From: Nocardia concava NBRC 100430
GTDB taxonomy: Bacteria > Actinomycetota > Actinomycetes > Mycobacteriales > Mycobacteriaceae
Reading direction: 5' to 3'
Length of the DNA stretch: 64,000 nucleotides
Assembly: GCF_000308815.1 (NCBI RefSeq)
Contig: NZ_BAFX01000020.1
Location: forward strand, 38,284-102,283
Shown: piece by piece, positions 26,515 through 34,518 of the stretch
Layout of the letters: each line of letters opens with the position of its first letter
Position numbering within the stretch: the first letter of the stretch is position 1
Made by a program: the position numbers and the translations under genes
Notes under the pieces: model-generated
Told to the model about the DNA's origin: nothing
The model's database searches: none
Seen by the model: only the letters and a program-made list of their open reading frames with translations

Positions 26515-28641
26515 TCAATGGGTGACCAACTGCCAGCCGTCGGGGAGATTGCTCGCGGTCACCTGATCGCCCTCCACCGCCAGATCGATGACCGTGCCAC
26601 CGAGGCGCAGGTCGGTCAGTTCGACTCGGCCCCAGCGGTTCGGGAGGTGGGGGAGGACGGTCAGGGTGCGGTGCGGGACGTCGGGGTCCAGGCCGAGGAA
26701 GGAGCGGACCAGCAGCAGCGGGGCCGCGCTGGCCCACGCCTGCGGGGAGCAGGAGGTGGGGTAGGGGACGGGGGCGGAGAACTTGGAACGCGGGAAGCCG
26801 CAGAACAATTCGGGCAGGCGGCCCCCGAACGCGCCCGCCGCGTCGAGCAGGCCGTCGGCCAAACGCGTAGCCAGGTCGAGGGCTCCGGGGATGTGGCGGT
26901 AGCGCATCAGGCCCGCGACGGCGATCGCGGTGTCGTGTGGCCAGACCGAACCGTTGTGGTAGCTCATCGGGTTGTACGCGCCCATGCTGGAAGCCAGTGT
27001 GCGCAAACCGAATCCGCTGTTCATCTCCGACGAGGCCAGCTTGCCGATGGCCTGGGCGGCGTGCTCGTCGGTGACGATTCCGGACCACAGGCAGTGCCCG
27101 ATATTGCTGGTCAGCGCGTCCAGCCGGCGCTTGTTGCCGTCCAGAGCCACGGCGAACCAACCCTTTTCGGGCAGCCAGAACGCCTCGGCGAACTTGGTGC
27201 GCAATTCCGCCGCTCGATCGCGCAGGTGCCCGGCGGTGGTGGTGTCGCCGAACTCCTCGGCCAGATCCGCCCGCGCCTGCAGCGCCGCGTACACGTAGCC
27301 CTGTACCTCGCACAGCGCGATCGGCGGTTCCGGCAGGTGCCCGGCCGCATCGTTGATGCCGTCGAAACTGTCCTTCCAGCCCTGATTGATCAGGCCGCGA
27401 TCGGTGGCGCGCCGATACTCCACGAACCCGTCGCCGTCGCGGTCCCCGTAGTCGGCGATCCAGGCCAGCGCGGCATCGGCGGCGGGCAGCAGCGCCTGCA
27501 CCGCCTCCGGGTCCGCGCCCCAGCGCCGCGCCTGCGCCAGCAGCATGACGAAAAGCGGTGTGGCATCGATGGTCCCGTAATAGGTCTCGCCGCCCAGCAC
27601 CTGCCCGCTGGCGGGGCCGCGCCGCATCTCGTGCATGATGCGGCCCGGCTCCTCCTCGGTCATGGGATCCTCGCGCTGGCCCTGCATCTCGGCCAGCTGC
27701 TGCATGGTGCCCACCGCCAGCCCGACGTCCAGCGGCAGCGCCATCCACGCCGTGAGCAGTGAGTCGCGGCCGAACAGGGTCATGAACCAGGGCGCGCCCG
27801 CCGCCACGAACGGGCGGCCGCCGCGCGCGTCGTCGTGAATTCGCAAGGCGCCCAGATCACTTTCGGTGCGCTCCAGCACGCAGGCCAGCTGCGGATCCGC
27901 CGAGGTGATCTTGGTGGCGGTATCGCGCCAGGCCGCGAGCTTGCGGCTGGGCGCACTCGACTCGTAGTGCTCGCCCGGCCGCAGCGGCGAGTGGATCGGC
28001 TGATTGCCCATGGTCGGCTGGGCCACGATCTCGGTCTGCCACTTGCCCCCGGCGGGCACCACCGCCCGCCAGGACAGCGAACCCGGCAGCACCAGCGGCG
28101 TTTCCGACGATGACACCGCCAGCCCCCGGGAGCGATCGGAGCGATCGTTGAGCAGCAGTTCCACATCCGCCACGGTCACCTCGGCGCGCGTCGAACCGGT
28201 GCGCCCCTCCTTGACCGCGAACAGATCCAGAAAATCCGCGTCCACCTGCAATTGCAGATCCACGGCGGTGGTCTCGCGGCCCAGGTTCTCCACGGTGATG
28301 GTCTCCCGCAGCCCGTCGGCCACCAGCCGTTCCCGCACTATCAGAACCGTACTGTCCGCTGCGCCGGCCCGGGGAGGCCGGCGCAGTATGAAGCGGGCGG
28401 TGAACGCCTCCGGACTCAATACCGACAGCGGCTCCGGCCGCTGCCCGTCCAGTCGCAACTCCCAGCGCGACAGCACCCGCGCGTCCCGGAAGAACAAGCC
28501 GTACGGCGTCCCCGGTTCGACATCGCCCCGATGGTCCGACAGGCAGAAGGTGCTGCCCTCCACCAGGGTGATCGCGCCGCCGTAGCCGCCGCCCACACTG
28601 GGCTCGCCGGTATTGAGCGCGCTCGGAGCGTCATTGTTCAT
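26515..28641 (-). CDS. Glycogen-debranching-type alpha-1,6-glucosidase (MGH/GDE family)
   Basis: 708 residues; ATG at 28641 with AAAGGG 6 nt upstream, overlapping the end of the glycosyltransferase gene. The N-terminal part (about 20-220) is the glycogen-debranching N-terminal domain, from EGSTFCLSDHRGDVEPG through FFRDARVLSRWELRLDG. The C-terminal part is an (alpha/alpha)6-barrel with GAPWFMTLFGRDSLL, YYGTIDATPLF, GDRDGDGFVEY, NQGWKDSFDG and YHNGSVWPHDT, where acidic residues of family GH63/133-like enzymes lie. It is expected to trim alpha-1,6 branches of glycogen or a related glucan in the cytoplasm. It forms a two-gene unit with the glycosyltransferase and shows no link to siderophore chemistry. 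Confidence 0.85.
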   Translation of the reverse strand: MNNDAPSALNTGEPSVGGGYGGAITLVEGSTFCLSDHRGDVEPGTPYGLFFRDARVLSRWELRLDGQRPEPLSVLSPEAFTARFILRRPPRAGAADSTVLIVRERLVADGLRETITVENLGRETTAVDLQLQVDADFLDLFAVKEGRTGSTRAEVTVADVELLLNDRSDRSRGLAVSSSETPLVLPGSLSWRAVVPAGGKWQTEIVAQPTMGNQPIHSPLRPGEHYESSAPSRKLAAWRDTATKITSADPQLACVLERTESDLGALRIHDDARGGRPFVAAGAPWFMTLFGRDSLLTAWMALPLDVGLAVGTMQQLAEMQGQREDPMTEEEPGRIMHEMRRGPASGQVLGGETYYGTIDATPLFVMLLAQARRWGADPEAVQALLPAADAALAWIADYGDRDGDGFVEYRRATDRGLINQGWKDSFDGINDAAGHLPEPPIALCEVQGYVYAALQARADLAEEFGDTTTAGHLRDRAAELRTKFAEAFWLPEKGWFAVALDGNKRRLDALTSNIGHCLWSGIVTDEHAAQAIGKLASSEMNSGFGLRTLASSMGAYNPMSYHNGSVWPHDTAIAVAGLMRYRHIPGALDLATRLADGLLDAAGAFGGRLPELFCGFPRSKFSAPVPYPTSCSPQAWASAAPLLLVRSFLGLDPDVPHRTLTVLPHLPNRWGRVELTDLRLGGTVIDLAVEGDQVTASNLPDGWQLVTH

Positions 28642-30022
28642 GTAGACCCTTTCGCCGGGGCACGCGCCGCCGTCGCGACGTCGCCTTCGGAGTGGAAGCA
28701 CTGTCGGACACAGGTTTACGGCCCGGCGTCAGCTCGCCGCCGGTCAAGGCGTCTGGATGCCCGGTATGCGAGGTGCCGCGGGCCGTCACCGTGGACGCCG
28801 TCGCCCGGCCCGGCCCGGTACCCGCCGCGCGGACGGGTGCCGCCGCGGTCTGGTGCGTGGGCGCCGAACCCCAGGTGTGGATGGTGATCCGCCCGGTCCG
28901 GCGCGGCCGGTGCTCGCGGACCACGCGGCGATAGATCTCCTCGTAGCCGCCGCCCAGGGTGTCCGCGCCGAAATGCGCGGCCACATGGGCGCGCATGGCG
29001 TGGGGATCGTAGTCCTGGACTTCCTTGATGGCCGCGGGCAGCTCGGCCGGATCGTCGCAGACGCGACCGGTGACACCGTCCACGATCACCTCGGCCACGG
29101 CGCCGCCGCGCAACGCCACCACCGGCGTCCCGCACACCATCGCCTCGATCATGACCATGCCGAACGGTTCCTCCCACTGCACCGGGAACACCAGACACCT
29201 TGCCCGCGAAAGCAATTCACGCTTGGCCGTCGCATCGGCCATGCCGAACATGTGATCGTGCTCGGTGAGCAACGGCCGCACCGCACTCTCGAAATAGCGC
29301 ACCTCGGGCGGTTCGGCGCACTTGCCCGCCAGGATCAGCGGTAGCCCCGCCGTATGCGCGGCCTCCAGCGCCAGGTGCGGCGCCTTGTCCGCGGTGAACC
29401 GGCCCAGGAACAGAGCGTAGTCGTGCTTCTCGGTCTGGAAGGGCCAATCCTCCACGCGCAGGGCGTTGTGCACGCGGCCCACCCAGTTCAGGTCGGGGGC
29501 CAGTGAGCGCTGGCGGTCGCTGATCGCCACCAGATGCGCGTCGTCGCCGAGCTCGCGGTAGTAGATGTAAGGGTCGCCGTCCACCGGGCCGTGCACGGTC
29601 ACCACGGTCGGCAGACCCAGCTCGCGGGAGACCGGCATATTGAGCGGACCCGCGAAGGTGTGATCGTGGACCAGATCCAGGCCCTCGGTGGCCGCCAGCC
29701 GCTCCAGCGCCCGGCGCACCTTCAGCGCGTGCACCACCTCCGGGAAGGGATCGCCCAGTCGTTCGGATTGCGCACGATCCCACAGTGATTCGAACTCACC
29801 CTTGGTGCCGTTGATCCCCGCGCCGAGCAGCGTCACCCGATGGCCGCGCTCCACCAGCGCGTCCACCAGATCCGCCACCACCGCCTCGACCCCGCCGTAG
29901 GCCTTCGGCGGGATATCGAAATACGGTGGCACCACCATGGCGATGCGCAGCCGCTTGCGCTCGGCCGATGGGAATTCGACTGCGGCAGTTGCCGGAACGG
30001 GCAGTGGAATACGCGCGCTCAT
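28631..30022 (-). CDS. GT4-family glycosyltransferase
   Basis: 463 residues; ATG 30022 with a strong AAAGGAGGGG site. Rossmann half 1 starts at RIAMVVPPYFDIPPKAYGG, with the GG-V-E motif of GT4 enzymes, followed by HDHTFAGPLN and TVHGPVDGDP. Half 2 has LFLGRFTADKAPHLALEA (acceptor/donor hinge) and the retaining GT4 signature PVQWEEPFGMVMIEAM with its EX7E glutamates. The last 75 residues are low-complexity Arg/Thr/Ser and probably disordered. The stop overlaps the debranching-enzyme start by 11 nt, so the two are co-translated. Substrate is unknown; the pairing suggests glucan or glucosyl-solute metabolism. Confidence 0.83.
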   Translation of the reverse strand: MSARIPLPVPATAAVEFPSAERKRLRIAMVVPPYFDIPPKAYGGVEAVVADLVDALVERGHRVTLLGAGINGTKGEFESLWDRAQSERLGDPFPEVVHALKVRRALERLAATEGLDLVHDHTFAGPLNMPVSRELGLPTVVTVHGPVDGDPYIYYRELGDDAHLVAISDRQRSLAPDLNWVGRVHNALRVEDWPFQTEKHDYALFLGRFTADKAPHLALEAAHTAGLPLILAGKCAEPPEVRYFESAVRPLLTEHDHMFGMADATAKRELLSRARCLVFPVQWEEPFGMVMIEAMVCGTPVVALRGGAVAEVIVDGVTGRVCDDPAELPAAIKEVQDYDPHAMRAHVAAHFGADTLGGGYEEIYRRVVREHRPRRTGRITIHTWGSAPTHQTAAAPVRAAGTGPGRATASTVTARGTSHTGHPDALTGGELTPGRKPVSDSASTPKATSRRRRVPRRKGLHEQ

Positions 30023-30409
30023 GACGCCCCTCCTTTACGGGACACAACCGTCGACGCCCGGATACGGGGACGTCGACCCTGGGGCCGAATCCGGAGAAGA
30101 TCGAAAGCGCTGGTGCCGCACGGCAGCCACTCGGCTCACCCGTGCCCGGGTCTGGGGGCTCTCGAGAAGGTCGAGCGGTGTCGTCAGCACGCTCCGAGTT
30201 GAACGCCTGGTGATCGTCGCGCCGGCTGGTGCCCGGCCCGGTGCGACCGAGGCCCGCGGACACCCCGAGGCGTCATCGCGCTCGGCGGCCAATTGGGTGA
30301 TACCACGATATCGCCGTGGATCTCACAAATAGTGCGGATCGGAATTGTTCGGAGGTTGCCGCTCACAAAGTTCGGTGCGAATGTTGCAAATCGAAGCTTC
30401 GGGACCGAA
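30023..30409. other. Intergenic stretch with no gene seen
   Basis: 387 nt between the glycosyltransferase start and the stop of the degenerate adenylation-like gene, both on the minus strand. The 30296-30409 half is richer in A/T than its surroundings and is a plausible promoter area for the glycosyltransferase unit. I see no convincing ORF, RNA gene or iron box in it. Confidence 0.6.
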
Positions 30410-31519
30410 TCAGGCCGCGGCGTAGCCGTCCCCCGCACTGAAATCCATTGCTTCGGACCGGTCGGTCGAATTGGAAGGTGCTGCGGGGGCAGTGGATTCG
30501 ATCATGTCGAGCACCAGCCAGCCCTCGGCCGTCCAGCCGCCGTGCACCTCGGTGCGCACCAGCCGACCGCCCGGCACGAACGGGTCGTCGACGAAGTTCT
30601 CGGCGGAACCGTCCAGCTCGAGCGCCAGCGCCGAACCGCCCACATACACCCGCCCGGACCGCCCCGGCGGCACCAGCCGCAGCGACTCGTCCAGCACCAG
30701 CAGCCGCGCGCCCGGGATCGGGCGCACCCGGCCGGAGCCGTCCAGCGGGCCGCGCGCCGCCACCCCGGCGTATTCCGGTGTGGTGTAGGCGAATCCGGCG
30801 CAGGAACCCGGGGCCAGTTCCCGCAGCAGCTCGGAAAGCGCTGCCGGGCAGTCGTTTCCGAAGACATCCCAGCGACGCACGGTGGGCAGCGCGGGGGAGG
30901 GCAGGAAGGCCAGGCCCGCCAGCGTGTCGGTGTCGGCCACCACGTGGGTCGGGGCGCTCAGCGCGATGAGCTCGGCCAGCGCGGCGGCCTCGGTGCGCTG
31001 CGCGGCGGTGGCCAGCACCAGGGTCGCGCCGTCGGCCAGGGCTGCGAGGAGTTCGACCGCGGCGTCGGTGGTGTCCCAGCGGGTGGCCAGCAGGCGCACA
31101 TCGGGGGAGCCGTAGGCGCGATCGATCGAGCAGGCCCGCTGGTCGGCGGCCACCGCGCGGCGATCGTCGGCGGCCGCGGCGACGGCGACCGGCTTCAGGC
31201 CGGTGCCCTGCGGACCCAATTCGGCCAGCACCGCGCCGAATTCGGCCGCGGCGGCGATATCGCAGAGCACCCGGGCCAGATCGTCGAGGGTGGGTCCGGC
31301 GGTTCCGGTGACGCCGCCGTCGAGACGTTCGTAGAGTTCGGCGTAGGTGAGGATGTGGTCACCGCAGCGCACAGCGGTTCGCAGCGACGGCACGCGGCGG
31401 CCGCATTCGATGAGCATGGAGACCGACGGCACGTCGTACAGTTCGACGCCGTTGGCCCATTCGTCCACCAGCCGGTGACGCTCGACGGCGGACATGATTT
31501 CCGGCACCGCACGCTCCAT
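30410..31519 (-). CDS. Stand-alone degenerate adenylation-domain protein, iron-boxed
   Basis: 369 residues from ATG 31519 (a GGGGG stretch 9 nt upstream). It begins like an NRPS adenylation domain with LTYAELYERLDG, but lacks the A3 glycine-rich loop (TSGTTGxPKG), NxYGPTE, the A8 hinge and the A10 lysine, and so cannot bind ATP in the usual way. Later segments match the degenerate adenylation part of the NRPS at 13457-19282: VRRWDVFGNDCPAALSELL against VRHWEVLGIDWPAALPDLL, and AGVAARGPLD against PGVAARGPLD. It sits alone behind an iron box, divergent from the siderophore-binding lipoprotein, so a role in siderophore assembly is likely. It may be a pseudo-enzyme scaffold or carrier-protein partner. 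Start and function are uncertain. Confidence 0.75.
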   Translation of the reverse strand: MERAVPEIMSAVERHRLVDEWANGVELYDVPSVSMLIECGRRVPSLRTAVRCGDHILTYAELYERLDGGVTGTAGPTLDDLARVLCDIAAAAEFGAVLAELGPQGTGLKPVAVAAAADDRRAVAADQRACSIDRAYGSPDVRLLATRWDTTDAAVELLAALADGATLVLATAAQRTEAAALAELIALSAPTHVVADTDTLAGLAFLPSPALPTVRRWDVFGNDCPAALSELLRELAPGSCAGFAYTTPEYAGVAARGPLDGSGRVRPIPGARLLVLDESLRLVPPGRSGRVYVGGSALALELDGSAENFVDDPFVPGGRLVRTEVHGGWTAEGWLVLDMIESTAPAAPSNSTDRSEAMDFSAGDGYAAA

Positions 31520-31543
31520 CGTTCCAAACCCCCGGGTTCTAAC

Positions 31544-31562
31544 TTATGCAACCCTAACCTAA
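31544..31562. promoter_or_regulatory. Iron box for the stand-alone adenylation-like gene
   Basis: TTATGCAACCCTAACCTAA keeps the right half of the IdeR/DtxR consensus perfectly (CCTAACCTAA). It ends 25 nt upstream of the minus-strand ATG at 31519. A second, separate box at 31635-31653 serves the divergent lipoprotein gene. Confidence 0.75.
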
Positions 31563-31634
31563 TCGACCGAGAGCACGATAGGCCACCCCTCCCGGGATCG
31601 AATCGGCGACAACGGTCGCCGGGTCACGATCGAA

Positions 31635-31653
31635 TTAGGCTAGGCTCACCTAC
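31635..31653. promoter_or_regulatory. Iron box for the siderophore-binding lipoprotein gene
   Basis: TTAGGCTAGGCTCACCTAC matches the IdeR/DtxR 19-bp consensus at about 16 positions. It lies 43 nt upstream of the ATG at 31696, where binding would block the promoter. Confidence 0.82.
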
Positions 31654-31695
31654 CGCTCGACCGTTCGGCGGGCCTCGGCAGACAGGAGAGTCACG

Positions 31696-32694
31696 ATGAA
31701 GTCGGCGTTCTCGATGCCGCGCGGCGGGCGATCGACCCGCCTGCGCGCCGCCCTCGCAGCGCTCGCGGGCGTGCTCGCGGTCGGCCTGACCGCCTGCGGC
31801 TCCTCCGGCGACGACACCTCGGCGGGCAGCGGCGAACCGGTGACCATCACCCACGCCCACGGCCAGACCACGGTGACCGGCACCCCCACCCGCATCGTCG
31901 CCCTCGGCAACCAGTGGCTCGACACCGCCCAGGCCCTCGGCGTCACCCCCGTCGGCTACATCGACAACATCGCGGTCCTCAGCAAGGGCGCGCCCCCGTG
32001 GGAACCCCAGGCCCTCTCCGCATCCAAGACCCTCCAGACCACCGGCAACCTCGCCGAACAGGTCGCCTCCCTCAACCCCGACCTGATCCTGGCCGACCCC
32101 TTCATCGCCGACGCCAAAACCTACGCCGACCTCTCCAAGGTCGCCCCCACCCTCCCCGCCCTGGGCAAGGAAACCATCACCCCCTGGCAGGACCAGATCC
32201 ACGCACTCGGCCAGGTCCTCCACAAATCTCCCGCCGCCGACAAGCTCATCACCGACCTGAACGCCCGCATCGACGGCATCGGCCAACGCAATCCGGGCCT
32301 GAAGGGCAAAACCTTCACCAGCTCCTGGCTCGCGGGCCCCTCCCAACTCATGGTCCTCACCGACCCGAAGGACGGCTCCAGCCGCCTCTTCACCCAACTC
32401 GGCATGACCATCCCCGAAAACCTCGTAGCCCAAGGCGGCAACGGCGGCCGCCTCTCCCTCTCCCCCGAACGTCTCGACGAACTCACGTCGGATCTCCTCC
32501 TGGCGGGCTACTCCCCGGGCATGGACGAAAAGTACCGAGCTCTACCGGGTTTCAATAACCTCCCCTCCGTCAAGAAGAACGCGGCGGTCTTCCTGACAGT
32601 CCAGGAAATCAGCGCCATCAACCAGCCCACCCCCTTGTCCCTGCCCTACCTTCTGGACAAGCTCGACCCCGCCTTCACCAACGCCGCCAAGTAG
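31696..32694 (+). CDS. Ferric-siderophore ABC substrate-binding lipoprotein (FecB/FepB family)
   Basis: 332 residues; ATG 31696 with AGGAG 8 nt upstream. The N-terminus is a lipoprotein signal with lipobox LTAC (Cys34) after a hydrophobic core. The mature protein follows the type III periplasmic-binding-protein plan: ITHAHGQTTVTGTPTRIVAL at the start of lobe 1, a conserved LAEQVASLNPDLILA, a long central helix and lobe 2 ending in SLPYLLDKLDPAF. It would be anchored outside the membrane and deliver the ferric siderophore to an importer. No FecCD-type permease is present here, so it may hand over to the IrtAB-like pair at 1328-5058 or to a permease elsewhere. The iron box supports iron-repressed expression. 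Confidence 0.86.
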   Translation: MKSAFSMPRGGRSTRLRAALAALAGVLAVGLTACGSSGDDTSAGSGEPVTITHAHGQTTVTGTPTRIVALGNQWLDTAQALGVTPVGYIDNIAVLSKGAPPWEPQALSASKTLQTTGNLAEQVASLNPDLILADPFIADAKTYADLSKVAPTLPALGKETITPWQDQIHALGQVLHKSPAADKLITDLNARIDGIGQRNPGLKGKTFTSSWLAGPSQLMVLTDPKDGSSRLFTQLGMTIPENLVAQGGNGGRLSLSPERLDELTSDLLLAGYSPGMDEKYRALPGFNNLPSVKKNAAVFLTVQEISAINQPTPLSLPYLLDKLDPAFTNAAK

Positions 32695-32744
32695 CAATCG
32701 ACTTCGCCCTACTCTGAGCTCACGCCAAGTTCGAGGAGGAACCT

Positions 32745-33350
32745 GTGAGCGCCGCGCTCGATTTCGACCCGACGTTCGGCCACGGTCCCTACACCTCCGA
32801 CGATCTGCACGAGTGCCCGGAGGAGGGCAAAGGCTACGAGTTGTGGAACGGGTGGCTGATCGAGAAGAAGTCATTTCCGTCAGGGGCGCACAATCGGGTG
32901 GGTCGGGGGTTACGGCGGCTTTTCGCCGACGCCGCGCAGCGGGCGGGAGTCGATGTCTTCAGTGACGGTGGCGAGTACGAATTTCGATTCCCGACGGGAG
33001 TCCGCAAACCGGATGCCTTCATCCTCGATGCCGCTGCAGAGCGCGCCGCGGTCGAGGCCGACGATGTCTTCCTAGATCCCGCCTGCCTCTTCCTGATCGC
33101 GGAGGTCGTCTCGCTCCGAAGCAGCAGCGAAGCTCACGACCGCAAAATCAAGCGGGATGAGTACGCGGCAGCAGGAATCCCACACTATTGGATCGTGGAC
33201 TTCCGCCCGGCTCTTCGCATCGAGGCCCTGGATCTCACAAAGGGTCTGTACGGCAACGGCCGAATCGTCACCGGCGACGAACTCCTCGTCGTAGACCAAC
33301 CTTTCACGATCTCCGTAACCCCGAACGCCCTCTTCGAGCTCGGCCGCTGA
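32745..33350 (+). CDS. Uma2/DUF820 family putative restriction-like endonuclease
   Basis: 201 residues from a GTG with GAGGAGG 6 nt upstream. The fold signs of DUF820 are present: ELWNGWLIEKK near the start, HNRVGRGLRRLF, the PD-(D/E)XK-like stretch RKPDAFIL, then LFLIAEVVSLRSSS..HDRKIKRDEYAAAGIPHYWIVD. This family has a restriction-endonuclease-like core and is widespread in Actinobacteria and Cyanobacteria, often in many copies, with no clear biological role. It is a single gene at the edge between the iron locus and the defence region. Confidence 0.82.
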   Translation: MSAALDFDPTFGHGPYTSDDLHECPEEGKGYELWNGWLIEKKSFPSGAHNRVGRGLRRLFADAAQRAGVDVFSDGGEYEFRFPTGVRKPDAFILDAAAERAAVEADDVFLDPACLFLIAEVVSLRSSSEAHDRKIKRDEYAAAGIPHYWIVDFRPALRIEALDLTKGLYGNGRIVTGDELLVVDQPFTISVTPNALFELGR

Positions 33351-33386
33351 CGATGCTTGTCGGTCTCGCCTGGAAACATTGGTGCC

Positions 33387-33722
33387 ATGACGATGACCGG
33401 GGATGCGGTTCGGGCGGTGGCGCTTTCGCTGGCGCGGACCAAAGAGGGGTTCGAGTGGCAGATGCCGACCTTTCGGGTAGCGGGCAAGCTCTTCCTGACA
33501 CTCCCGGAGAACGAAACCTCCATGGCCGTCCGGTGCCCCATCGCCGACCGCGACGAGTTGGTGCAGGCCGAGCCCGACAAGTTCTGGATCGCGCCGCACG
33601 AGGTGATGAACGCCTGGGTGCGGGTGCGGTTGGCCGCATTGGATGACCTCGAGGAGCTGGAGGCCATCGTCACCGACTCGTGGCGGCAGGCCGCGCCGCG
33701 GGAATTGGTCGAAGAGGGCTGA
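33387..33722 (+). CDS. MmcQ/YjbR family protein
   Basis: 111 residues from ATG 33387. The segments ARTKEGFEWQMPTFRVAGKLFLTL, CPIADRDELVQAEPDKFWIAPH and NAWVRVRLAALDDLEELE match the small MmcQ/YjbR (DUF419) fold with a CyaY-like alpha/beta layout. Members are suspected DNA-binding proteins, but the activity is unproven. It is followed by 85 nt without a gene and then by the convergent ptuB-like gene. Confidence 0.8.
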   Translation: MTMTGDAVRAVALSLARTKEGFEWQMPTFRVAGKLFLTLPENETSMAVRCPIADRDELVQAEPDKFWIAPHEVMNAWVRVRLAALDDLEELEAIVTDSWRQAAPRELVEEG

Positions 33723-33807
33723 GTCACCTGTAACGCCATCATCAACCCTGGAACCGAGTCGGGGACTGTCATGACATTGTCGAATGCCACCGATACGACG
33801 AACCAGT

Positions 33808-34518
33808 TCAGCCAGACGACGTCCGGACCAGTCCATCGGCGAGCGTCAGTAGTACCGACCCGTATTCCATTGCGGTCGCCTCTTCGCGAAAACGGGCCGC
33901 GAACTGTTCACGTCGAGCCTCACTCAGCCCGTGGTGTCGAGCCTTGCTGCCAGCGATTTTTCGCAGATACGCCGACATCAGTAGCTTTCGGGCCGCGACC
34001 AGGTGATTCGCGTTGAGATTCAACACATCATCGATCACCCTGGCAGAGCCTGCCGGAAGTCCTGGGGCCGGGCGGGCCCGTCCATCACGGCTGATCACCA
34101 CCAGTTGTGGCTGGGACCAGGTCTTCGGGTTGCGGAAGTCCATACAGATGTGGGTATCCGCTTTGGACTTGTCGCAGGTGAATATGAAGTCTTTGCCCGC
34201 CTGCTGGTTCCCATCGCAGCACAACAGCAGGTTCGTCCACTTGGTAGGCGCATCCTGGTTGTTGCGGGCGCCACTGCATGCCGCGCAGGTTTCAGTCCAT
34301 TGGGTCGCTGACTGTGGGTGGAAATGCTCGATTCGGGTGTGGTGATCGGGTCGCTCCGGGGCGCGCAGCTTGCGCTCGCAGTACGCGCAGAACCCGCCTT
34401 GCTCCTCCCACAGTGCACGTCGGATCGCTGGATCCGACGACAGAGCAGCAAACAATGCTCGTTCCGCACGCAGAGCACGGTGACTCGACGGAGCCGTCGC
34501 GGCAGAAATGCGGCGCAT
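33808..34518 (-). CDS. ptuB: PtuB-like HNH nuclease of a Septu-type anti-phage system
   Basis: 236 residues; its ATG directly follows the TGA of the upstream ATPase gene (TGAATG). The nuclease core has CAYCERKL (Cys44, Cys47), RIEHFHPQS (Glu64, His65), CAACSG (Cys78, Cys81) and WTNLLLCCDGN with Asn104. This is the layout of the PtuB/TIGR02646 HNH family, with zinc-binding cysteines around the beta-beta-alpha metal site. In Septu systems PtuB cuts DNA or RNA on infection, under the control of the PtuA ATPase. The immediate pairing with a PtuA-like ATPase is the strongest support. No reverse transcriptase lies nearby, so this is not a retron-linked version. Confidence 0.82.
   Translation of the reverse strand: MRRISAATAPSSHRALRAERALFAALSSDPAIRRALWEEQGGFCAYCERKLRAPERPDHHTRIEHFHPQSATQWTETCAACSGARNNQDAPTKWTNLLLCCDGNQQAGKDFIFTCDKSKADTHICMDFRNPKTWSQPQLVVISRDGRARPAPGLPAGSARVIDDVLNLNANHLVAARKLLMSAYLRKIAGSKARHHGLSEARREQFAARFREEATAMEYGSVLLTLADGLVRTSSG

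Noticed and set aside
30023..30409. Short frames in the gap before the glycosyltransferase operon
   Set aside because: All are Arg/Ser/Pro-rich, without ribosome sites or motifs; no tRNA or structured RNA could be recognised.
33771..34016. 81-codon plus-strand frame starting MTLSNATDTTN
   Set aside because: Overlaps the 3' end of the ptuB-like gene on the other strand, with no ribosome site and no recognisable motif.
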